A stretch of DNA of 64,000 nucleotides from Diphasiastrum complanatum (Eukaryota; Streptophyta; Lycopodiopsida; Lycopodiales; Lycopodiaceae): assembly GCA_029204225.1 (NCBI GenBank), contig CM055104.1, forward strand, positions 50,637,935 through 50,701,934, in the 5' to 3' direction. A program made the translations under genes and the position numbers. The notes beneath the pieces were generated by a model, which worked only from the letters and a program-made list of their open reading frames with translations, did no database searches and was not told the DNA's origin. Below, one piece after another: positions 36,001 to 47,344 of the stretch. The first letter of the stretch is position 1. Each line of letters opens with the position of its first letter.

Positions 36001-39000
36001 GCACATGGGCATTGTGGGTGAGCAGACCATGGGCCCAATGGGAGACCAACACAGGGGGGAGCATCACATGGGGGCGGGTACGGAGGCACATGGAGGGATG
36101 ATGGGGATCCACATGGCCGATCAGGCTGTGGGGATAAATAGGCACTCACAATGCCATTGTGGTCGGCATTTTCAGAGGCTGTGAGAGGGCTAGTGATAGA
36201 CAGTGAGAGAGCAAGCGAGAGCCGGTGACAGGCTGTGAGAGGCTGTTTGAGAGCCAGGGTGCTGTGAGAGGGTGTTCAAGGATCAGGGTGCTGTGAGGAG
36301 AAGGTCGATCGAGATGGCTGAGCGAATACCACCGAAGCCCGAGGGCGAAGCCAGGAGAAAGCTTGAGGAAGATATCCGAAGGCACAACGAGAGGCATCGG
36401 AAGCAAGAGGCAGATATCCGAGAGATGCTGCGACAGACTCGATAGAGAAATCCGGAACCGGAGCCACCCGCCCCCGCTGTGGATCCTGTCCCCGCTGTCG
36501 AGCTGGATCTGGATGAGCAGATCGGAATGAATTTCACACGACGGCAGCTCATCATGGTCAGGGAAAGGGCGGCCAGACGTCGGGCTAACCAGGAGGCAGC
36601 TCGGGCTAACCGGGAGGCAGAGCGAGAGCGACAAAACAATGCACCAGACGAGGGCGAGGAGTCGGTGGAGGATCAGTGAGGGATGTTTAGAATAGATGAG
36701 GTCCACCCGTATGTGGCGGACTGTTGCTATGTAGTTTTCGGCAGTTTATGGTGCAGCAAATAACTAGATGGCTGCTTAAAAAAATGACAGTATATGTGAT
36801 GTTATCCTGATACAACGGTTGAATATATACATAGTTGTTTTTTGTGCAACGCGAGCTTGGTCATGTAAGATGCAATGTTTGTAATTTTTTTAAATGCAGA
36901 TGTATTACATGTGTTTATTCAATGTCGTTTGGGGTGTAGGGGTGATTGCTGTGCTCATGATGTAGGTGCATCTATGTGAAGCTAGCATTCACTTCAAACG
37001 AAATTAAATGAAAATAGGATTCACACACGCACATAGAATTCTTCAACATAAAATAAAGCATCACATGTACAGAGCGACATACGCACAATGTGCAGCAAAT
37101 AATGTAGGCCAAACACTGTATATAATGTGAAAAATCATCTGAGTACAATGGTAGACCGACTGCTAGAGACAAACTACTGAAACTAAAACAATAGAGCCAC
37201 AATCAATGCTCTGGCTCTGACTCAGACGAATGCTCTGGAGACAACTCAGGGCCCCGAGCTGACTCTCGCAGCCGATATCTCTGCCTGTCTGGAACTGGCA
37301 TGGGCTGTGTATCCGAGGGGGAAGACTCGTCATCCTCATCCTCCCAATCAGCCTCCGCATCAGCCCCCAAGCAGGCCAAACCAACAACACCTGCTCCAAC
37401 TGGCTGTGATACTGCACCTCTACCTGTACCTGGAGCCCTGCGTGGTCGTCCTCTCCTCCCTGGCAGTTTCTGTGCCTTGCCTTTCTTGTTCGGTGCACCC
37501 TTGGGCCTGCCTGGTCTCTTGCGGACAAGAGGAGCTGTCAATGCCTCGTCACCCCCATGCAAATCACCTGGCTGGCTAGGCTGGGCCCAAGCTGAGGCCG
37601 GCTGGGATAGGGAAGCAAAAGAGGGAACTCCCTGTGCAACTGAGCGAGGAGGATGAGCTCGTGGAGTGTGTGCCCGTGGGGCTGCTGCAGGTGGAGGAAC
37701 TGGCTGTGCAGGAGGCGAGTACAGTGGCGATATGTACTGAAAGGGGCGCTGTGGTGGCCGGTACTGGTACATCCTGGGTGCTGCCAAAGGAGGAGGATGT
37801 GACGTGGGTGCTGCCACTGGAGGAGACACTGTGGATGTGGGCGCTGCAAGAGAAAACCTGGGCACAGATGGTGGCCTGCCATGGAGACCTGGTGCTGCAG
37901 AAGTGGACGGCGATGGAGGGGATGCAGGCCTAAATGGCATCGGTGGCACTGGAGGAGCTGTGCGACGCACATACACCCTCTGAGGAGCTGGAGGAACTGT
38001 AGGCACCTCATGCGGCTGCTCTGGCTGGGACTCTGTGTGTGGCATGCTGGCAAGAGATGATGGGGGCGCCCTGACACTCGGCATCTGCAAGGCCTCTGAA
38101 TCCAATGTGGCAACCAAGTCGGCCAGCTGGGCATCCGAATACAAATGCTCTGGGCTCTGGGACTCATTCTGTGCACCAGCCTCTAAATCATCCTGTGCAC
38201 CGACCTCTGAATCATCCTGTGCACCAACCCCTGAATCAACCCAAGCCTCATCCCGTGCCTCATCATGTGCACCCTGTAGACCCTGCATGGCCTCCCAATC
38301 TGTGCAATGAAAGTCATCAGGTGCCTCCTCTGGTGTGCTGTCGTAGTAACGGCCATGACTCTGTGCTGCACGCATCCAAACATCTGCGGGACCAGCATCT
38401 AAACCACTCTGCCCTCTATCAAGAGCCTCCTCCATCATGTCGACATAGGTAGGTATGCCACTGCCCCCCCCTGTGTGCCCTGCCTGTCTGCCGGTATAAC
38501 CTGTGCCATGTGTCCCACCTCTGCCACGTGATGCACCTGTGACCCCTGCCCGTGGCGTGTGCCCTGCACCTGTATAATCTGCCTCATCCCTCTCTGGTCT
38601 GGCAAACACAACCCGAATGGGCTCATCCTCATCATGCTCATCCTCTGACACTGGCTCATCTGCCTCATACAATGGGGGCTCTCTGTGCTCAAGCCCAAGC
38701 TCTCTCTCTCTCTCATCTCGGCAAGCTCCCTCTCTCTCTCTGCCATCAACTGTGTGCCCAGGTCATCTGCAGGCATGGGATGGGTGCTGTCCGTAGGCAA
38801 GTCAACCTGGCGCTCCAAATCAGATATCTTCGTCTGCAAGGTTTAAAATTTGCATGTCAGAGAGACAACTTTTTCAAGAAATGAAATCAACATACCAGGA
38901 GTCAACCAACATGCTATGAAAGATTAGCTTATCACCTGCAATGCGCTCGTAATGGTCGGAAGCCTCCTGGCGAGACGTGCGTTGGTGCTACAGAACACCA

Positions 39001-41896
39001 ACCGCTCCAACTGACTCACTGACAACCGGTTTCTTCTCCTCGTGTGAATCAGTGCCCATGTGCTCCAATTACGCTCACACACAGAGGCAGCACAGTCCTG
39101 TGGTGCGTGCATTGAAATACTTCAGCACATTGTGGCAAAGGTGAAACTTCAACGAAACACAAAAAATGGAGGATAAAATGAGATGCATACCTGAGAAAGG
39201 ACACGCAGTGCAAGACGCTGTATAGATGGGTATGTGCTACCGAACATGGTCCACCAGGTAATGGGTAGCTGCCTCCTCTCTGGATCCTGGGCAGCCGGGT
39301 GGCCGAATGTGCCCATGCCGAAACGAAATGCAGCGAGCTCCTCCATGAGCCTGATAGGATCCAAACCTATGTGTGGACCCACCCTGTGAATGTACTGAAG
39401 CCAATCGGCCTCGAGCTCCCTGTCTGCGATCTGTGTCGGAGAGAGGAAGAGGGGATGCAGCATGTGTGCAACGCTGTGGATACTCCTGTGGAAGTAGTTC
39501 CATCGCGTCTCCCATATGAACTTCAGCTCTGTCATCCTGCAGGTGAGGGGCATGTGGTTTAGGGCATTACGAAAAAGCTTAACATTGACAGAAAAACAAA
39601 CTAGCAAGTACTGAAAAGATAAAGGTCAATTGCAACACTGTACCGCTTACCTCTCTGGCTGCAAGATGGGCAGCTGCAGGAACTGTCCAATCCGGTCCAT
39701 GAGCTCATACACCAGTCCAAGTGTCGACCCCTCGCTGTCAGCCATGCGGAGCACAATGTAGAGTGGTCGAAGCAGTCCTGACAATGTCTGTGCATCCCTC
39801 CAGAACTGGTCTCCCCTCACCGTGGAAGAAAAGTGCTCCCCATCCTCAGTGTGCGGAAATGTACTGGCACCCCAAAGATCACTGGCAACCATCTGTAGAA
39901 GCTGGGCCCTGCACCTGATCAAACGGTCGATGACCACCAAGTCGAATGCAAAGCGCGTGGGGGCTGGCTTACGGAGGTCCAGATGGCTAAACACCCGAAA
40001 CATGGCAAGAACACGCCTCTTTCTGGTGACAAAAGTCACCAGGAAGAGGGCCTCCCGGACGATGGCTCTAACCCAGGGAAGTGCTCCAATGTCCCCCATC
40101 AAAAGGTCTATGCCGTGGGCTGCACAGGGGGTATGAACAATATGAGGGAACTCGGCCTCTAGCAGTACACCCATCTGAATGCAGTTCGTGGCATTGTCCG
40201 TCACCACCGTGACGACATGCTGTGGGCCTATGGCTAGGATGGAAGACCTGATGACATCAAACATGAACTCTGCAGATATGACTCTCCCCCCCCTGCTGCA
40301 ATCCACTGCCCTCAAAAACTGTGTGCCCATGCAGCTGGAGACCAGTATGTTGAGGATCGGCCTCCTCCTGACATCAGTCCAGCCATCGGACATGATGCTG
40401 CAACCGTAAGTGGCCCAGTGCCGACGCAGAGGCTCCATCTCTCTAGACAAGGACTCGACCCTATCCCTCAGCATGTGTGTGCGGACAACCTCTGAACTAG
40501 GGACTCTCCAGCTAGGGCTGACAGACTGTGCAAGGCGGAAGGCCCTTCTGAAGGGCTCAGAGTCGGTGATGGCAAAGGGCAGGTTCAGCTCGTAAACCAG
40601 ACTGGCCACGGCCTGTGTGGCCTCTCTGTCCATGTGCGGCTGATGCGCGCCGCGAATGGTCTGCTGCACGAGGGCTCTCCCTGGTGGACGACGGGTGGTG
40701 GACCTCCAGCACGGTGCACCAACCGTGACGGGAATGGACGATGACGCGACAGGCTGGGCGCTGGTGGATGCATCGGCTGTAGACGTGGAATGGGGAGAGT
40801 GGGATGCACTGGCAGGGATGGGTGCAGCAGCATAGGTGGGGTGCACTGGTGGAGGGGCAACATCTGGCATGGGGTACGAAAACTGCTGGCTGAGGAGGTC
40901 ATCCGGATGGGAAGGGAAGGAAGAAGGGATCTCTTCCACATCCTCGAAGGCCCGCCCAGTACCATCCTGGGCCTGCTCGGGTGGCGGAGAGTCCATGAGA
41001 AAGTCGTAGACTGGTGGAGTGCGAGCAACAGTGGGTGGTGGTGGAACCGCAGTGGCAACTGTCGGACGCGATGGGACGGGATCCACCGGAATCTGAGCAG
41101 ATGGGGGTGCATGAGGCAGAGCTGTCTGAGGGGCAAAGGGACCAGAGGAGGATGCACTCCCTCTCCTCGTGCGTGCCAGCCAAGCAGGCAGCAACTCTGG
41201 GTTAGTCACATAAGGAGCGGTGCAAAATCGGAGAACGCCCTCCGAAATGGTGTTCTCCCCTGCCACAAGCCGCGGCCCGTAGGTGTCCAGTAGTCGCTGC
41301 CTGTCGGGGACGGTCATGCTGCCACAAGGGGCAGCATTCAAGGTGGCACCATTTTTGGCGCGTGCACCGAGCAGATGGCCTTTAAGGCGAGTGAGGGATG
41401 CAGCAAACTCGACGAGACAGTATCGGCAGCGCACGATCTTCTGACCGGTCTTGTTGGCCTTGTCGGCAACCCGCCTGACAATGTCTACCTCGTCCCACAG
41501 ACCGGAAAGGTCGGATTGCACCATTGCAGATGAAATGAGGGATGGATTGCTGGAAAAAAAACAGCAGGGTTCACTGTTGGAGAGACGCTGAAAATGGGCG
41601 AATGCAGGGCAAAGGAAATCAGATGCAAGGCAGGGCGTTGCGTGGGCGATGGGCGACGCAAGGAATCAAAGGCAGGCAAGAAAAACCAGCAGCGATGGCA
41701 GGGCGGAGAGGGCTCAAAAAAATTTCAGAGGAAATGCGAGGGGGGCGGGTAGGTTTAGGTAAAAAAAAATTAAAAAAAATATTAAATAATAAATATATTA
41801 TTATATTGTGGTACCGCGGTACCATCATGGTACCGCGGTACCAGTATGGTCCCGCGGTACCGGGATCCGCGGTACCCAGTACCGCGGGACCTATGG

Positions 41897-41945
<49 letters not shown>

Positions 41946-41971
41946 ATATTTGTGCGCTCCCTCTTTGAGGA

Positions 41972-42020
<49 letters not shown>

Positions 42021-45000
42021 GAGGGGGCGTGGGGAGGGTGCAGGAAGGGCATGCACGCACAGGGAGGGCGCGCAAGGAGGGCACGAGGAGGGCACTCGGG
42101 AGGGCGATCAAGGAGGGCACGCGCAAGGATGGGGCGCAAGGAAGGGGGCCACGGGGAGGGCGCAAGGGAAGGGAGGGTGTGCCGGGAGGGAAGGGTCTCT
42201 CTCTCTACGCATCATGCACACACACCCCTCCCCCCCATCGGCCACCCGCCATCGGCGAGCACACTTCGGCCACGTACATATACACACATACATCGGCCAC
42301 CCGTCAACGACCATCGGCTTTCCTCCTAAAACATTGGCCGCCATCCAAATCATCGGCCGTCACCCAGATCGCCGCCCGCCGCCCGTCAACGACAGGCATA
42401 CCCACTAGTGTGTGTGTGTGTGTATCTATCTATATATATATATATAGATATAGATACATATACTGGGAGAGAGAGAGAGAAAGAAAGAAAGAAAGGTTTT
42501 TATTAATATCCTTGAATACCCTAAGGTACATAGGACAAAGAAAAAGGTACATGTCAAGTGTGCACATAGGAGCTTACAGGTCAATCATCTATAAACAATA
42601 ACTGCAAATATAATGCATAAAGATGGCTGGCCCAATTAGGTAGGGTCCAACAGCCTGGAATCGTATATCATGATGCCCATCAGCATGGAAGAAATGGTGG
42701 ATGGTATGCTGTGAAGGTGTCACTAGATGTTCCATGGACCTCTGCCGCCGAGTAGGCTGTCGGGTTGTGGCCTAATAGCCGGCTGTCTGTCTGGCCGTTG
42801 ACACGGTCTTTGCTGCCGGTGTATGAAGGAATTTGGAATCGCGGCCTCTCCATCCGAATCGTAGCCTATGGGTACCTCAGATCTCTGTCTTCGGCGGGAT
42901 ATGCACTCACTGGTGCTCAACTGTGTTAGGGAATGTGTATCATCTAGTCTCCTCCTCCTCAAGTCTGACATCTCCCGGATCAGCTACAAAGTCGGTCCTC
43001 TTGTGAGGTGCCACTGTATCTGCCGGTCTCAATGGCCAGTTGATGTGAAGAAACCCGAAACTGACCCATCGCTATCTGCAGTCTGTGTGATATACTCCTC
43101 GGCAAGTAACTAGATACTATGGGGCAGCCAACTAGATCAAGAGATAGAAAGTGTGTACGATAAAACTCACTCTTGGTCCCCAATGGACCCTGCCAAGTGA
43201 TATGAAGATATGATCTGTAGAGGAGGCCTCTGATGTACTGGTGGGTGCCCGCAGGTAGGTCAGTGATCTGGATACCCAACGTGGAGAGGAGACGACAAGC
43301 CTGGGGATACCATGAGAAAAGGTGTCCCTCTGATTGTTGGTGCCGAGATGAAGATAGAGCGCAACAACATAGTGTGTACCCATACAATGTCTTTGGCTTT
43401 ATGGGAATGGAGTCGTGTGATGGCCTTCTCCATAAGGTCGTTAGTGAATATGGAAGAAGTATCTGTGAGACAAGAGGTGGGAAGAGGAGGGGTATCTAGG
43501 ATGGTGTACAATGATGTGGCATATGCGACCGAAATGTTGAGGTCTGTGATCCGTGGTGGAGGTGACCATGAAAGGAACTTCTTACAGAATGAACCTTAGG
43601 AGGAACTAAAGAGGAGATCCATCATGTTCTTACCTGGCAATCTCGTATGCAATTTTCTTTTTTTTGGTGGTTCTATGGTAGACACGAGATATGATTTTGG
43701 TCATATGAGGAAGATGGGAGCGACCATGTATGAGGTTTTGATGGAGGTGGATGCATTCCTGATCATACCAGGGGTTATGGGGTCTATGATGTCGTTGGTG
43801 TTTGGGCCGTGGGGATGGAAAGGCAATGGAAGCTGCAGTGTGGATGGTCTGGACAAGAAAGAGGGACTGCTGGGCAGCCAGCGCTGCCTCAGCAGGCAGA
43901 AAAGAGGGCAGCGAGGAGGTGGAAGAGAGAGAGAGGGAGCCAGCAAGGGGGTGGGAGCAGGCAACGAGGGGGTGGGAGGGATCTGAGCAGGAAGTGAGGG
44001 GGTGGGAAGGGCCAGCGAAGGGGTGGGAGAGGTAGCAAACAGCGAGGGGGTGGGAAGGGCCAGCGAGGGAGGAGAGGCAGCAGACAACGAGGGGGTGAGA
44101 GCAGGCAGCGAGGGAGTGGGAGAGTTAGGAGAGGCAACAAGGGCGGTGGGATCAGGCAGCGAAGGGGAGTGTGATGGAGGGGAGCGAGGGCTCCCCTTTT
44201 TCTTGGCCATGGAGAGGGTGGAGCATGGAGAGAGGGCGCTAGCGAGCAGCCATGGATGGAGGGAGAGAGAGAGAGAGAGAAAGAAAGAAAGAAAGCTTTA
44301 TTAATGTCTTTTCCATGCCAAAAGGCATATAAGAGCAAATGGAGTACATGTCAAGTATGTGAAAACCGTGGGAGCGTATATAAACGTCTCCAAGAAAAAA
44401 CTATGCATAAAAGAGAAATGAACAACATAACTATAAACTACAAATTGCCAACTGTCCATATAGTTGCCAGGAGTAGAGTAATATCATGTAGTGCTGCTGC
44501 TGAAAAAAGATGTGATACAAGTTGCAACCTGAGGTAACATGGACCGTCGCTGACGTTGTCTAGGAGAGTGAAAACTGTGTGCTCTCGTAACATGGCGTGA
44601 AGTGCGAACTGCAGCATGACTATGAGTGATACACTGTCTCTGACATCGGTGAGGTGGTATGTCATCGTCATCGTCATCAGATCGTGTTCGTCTCCTAGTG
44701 AAGAAGGATGTAATCTGAGCCTGAGAGCTAGGATGTGGCTGGTTAGCTGACTGGTACATATCCTGGCGCAGCGAGACCATCTCTCGTAGCATAAGTGCGA
44801 CAGAACGAGAGTCCTCATAGCCAATTAGTGCTCTGAGTGTAGTAGGCATGTCACGGAATAGACAGTGATATCTCCCTCTAATCTCATAATATATGGGGCA
44901 TCTGAAGATAAAATGCTCCTCGGACTCTATCTCATGAAGGGGACATAGTAGGCATAGTCTATCGTCTTGTGGTGTACCCTGGAATCTACCTGTCTCAATA

Positions 45001-47305
45001 GCCAGCTGATGGGAGGAGACTCTAAACTGTCCCAAAGTGAAACAGAGACCGTGTGATAGCCCAGAGGACAAATAGCGAGGTAAAACTGGAAGACCAGTGG
45101 CATCCTGCTCCAAAAAGTGAGTCCGGTAGTAGTCAGGCTTAATCCCCATCTGATGTCGCCAAGTACGGTCGAGATATGCTCTACAGGTACTCACCATATG
45201 AAGTAATAGGTCCTGGTCCATCATCAGAAAACCTGGTGATCTCCAAGCTGTCACTATCAAGGGTATGGACTCGCATCTGATCCGTAGCATCATGGAACTC
45301 TGTTTGTCGTGAAGCTATCCGGGCATTAAAATCCCCAGTGAGGAAAATATGTCCTTGCTCTGCAAATCTGATGATATCCACTGAAAGGTCCAAATAAGGT
45401 GAGCCAACACCCTCAACAAAGGAGGAGGACTCTGGAGGAAAATAGCAGGCATCAATGAAGATATCCCTGTCCAAACCAATCGCTCGTCCTGTGATACGAA
45501 GCCAAATATATCGTGCATGCTCATCATACCTGACAAACTCAAACATCTGATGAAGGGACTCTCTGTATAGACAAGCCACTCCTCCCAAACCACGGCCACT
45601 GGCTGATCTAGTCTCAGATCTGTATACTGAATCCCATCTGTATCCCGGGAAGGTGGGTAAACCGCACACCTGGCTCTCATGAGTCTCCATGAAAAACAAT
45701 AGGTCTTGACCAGTGATAAAGTCAATTAGATCGCCTGCTGTAGAAGATGAGTGGATGCCATCACAGTTCTATACCCCAATTTGAAGATGGTATGGATGGG
45801 GTCCTGGGATGCTCCCAATCCCGGGGGCCCCGAATTCCTAGCTCTAGGAACTGCTAGGGGTGCCAGCAACAAACCGTATATGACCATCTCGATATATGAC
45901 CCGTCTACCAGTCTCTCAAGCCACCTAGAAGGCTTTGCGCCTCTCCTCGACCTGGATGTAGGTAAGATCGTCATCCATATATATGGTAGTGCCACGTATC
46001 TGGGCTCTGCAGCGTAAAGCCTCTCTGCGGCTGCCTAAGGATGTGAAGCGAATGACCAGTGTAGCTGCATCTCTGGTGGTCCTCCAAGCTGTATCTAGCC
46101 CATCTGTCACATGTCCTAGAGTGGTCTCGAAAAATCTCGAAGCCTCGGCAATGGCATCCTGTGTATCCAGTATCCCACGAACCCTAATGTTATGGGCCTT
46201 TTGCTCCCTTGACCGCTTTTTTAAAATAGTGGCTGAGATGACTGAGGAAATGGGGGCACTAGGCTCGGTGCCTTTCTTCAAGACCGTTGCCCATGAATCG
46301 TTATGCTGCTCAATTTTATTCTCAAGTTCTCGTATCATGGTGGTGGTCGATTCCGAGGCTGCAACCTGCTTAGTGGTGATCACCTGCTCCAATGAAACGA
46401 CTTTGGATTGCAACACAGTCTTTTCCTTCAGTAAGGAGACCACTATTACTTTCAGTTGTGTAAGTTCCTGTTTCAAAAGCTGGAAATCGGCTGTCAGCTT
46501 CCCAGGAGGAAAATAGTTCGGTTGATTTAGAGGGAGTGTATGGGATGGGTGCTGTAGATGGGGGGGCTATGGGTTTTTGGGAAATAGGGATAGGAAGGAG
46601 GTTTGTAGGGATGGCCAGATCGATAGGATTGGAGATCAATGAAGACGAGGAAGAGGCAGAAGTAGAGGAAGAAGAAGGTGAAGACGAGGAAGAGGCAGAA
46701 GCAGAGGAGGAAAAAGGCGAAAGATGATAAGGAGCAGTAGAAGAGAGAGAAGAAGAGGAGGAAGAGAATGGAAGTGGGGAAGAAAAAGGATGTTCCAGCG
46801 AGGGGGAAGACAGGTCAATAGGCAGCGAGGGGGAGGGTAGATCTGTAGGCAGCAAGGGGGGGGTAGGTCTGCAGGCAGTTCTGTAGACAGCAGCGAAGGG
46901 GGTAGTTCCAATGAGCAGTGAGGGGGTGAGCCATCAACGAGGGGGGGGCTAGTTTCAGGAGGGGGATGAGATGGCATCGAGGGGGGGGAGATGAGGTGAG
47001 TGGGGAGCGGGTGGTCCGGCGTGGAGGAAGAGGGGCTGTGGCACGAGGGGGGACAGACCCACGAGGAGCCATAAGGCAAGGCAGGGCGGACAGGGTGGAC
47101 AGGTTCGTACAGGGCGGACTTGCAGGGCGGACGGACAGGGCGGATCAGGTGCGAATCAATGCAGGGCGGGCCAGGAGGTACGGATCAGGTGCCATCAGCA
47201 GTGGGTCAGCAGCGGATCAGGTACGGTCAGGAGCGGATCAGGAGCGGGTCAGCAGGAGCAGGCAGGAGCTAGGAGTGCGCCACCATCGCAAGAGGGAGGA
47301 GCGCC

Positions 47306-47344
<39 letters not shown>

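Larger units (their letters stand above)
35663..41895 (-). mobile_element. hAT-like element A, GGTACC family, near-complete
   Basis: 6.2 kb. The ends are CATAGTACC and (reverse complement) CATAGGTCC. The flanking octamers GTATATAC and GTATATAT agree at 7 of 8, as expected for a hAT 8-bp target duplication in TA-rich DNA. Word clusters GGTACCGCGGTACC lie at 35667-35763 and 41800-41890, each beside an A/T-rich run. It encodes a four-exon transposase on the minus strand and a small convergent ORF on the plus strand. It lies next to element C with only TATATAC between them. Confidence 0.85.
44255..47340 (-). mobile_element. LINE relic 2, RT-deleted
   Basis: In minus-strand order: a (CT)n start (47340-47312), a GC-rich leader, an ORF1-like region, an endonuclease domain, then directly a C-terminal domain. 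The 3' end is AATAAAG followed by (CTTT)n(CT)n at 44292-44255. The whole reverse transcriptase is absent between endonuclease and C-terminal domain. Confidence 0.75.

Noticed and set aside
37300-38452. Plus-strand and alternate minus-strand frames opposite the transposase A tail
   Set aside because: They are shadows of the GC-rich, proline-coding tail exon.
40790-41293. Plus-strand frame opposite transposase A exon 1
   Set aside because: It is antisense to a well-supported exon with a BED finger and hAT motifs, and has no domain.
41542-42601. Long frames around 42 kb
   Set aside because: Produced by (TA)n, (TC)n and GC-rich repeats; composition only.
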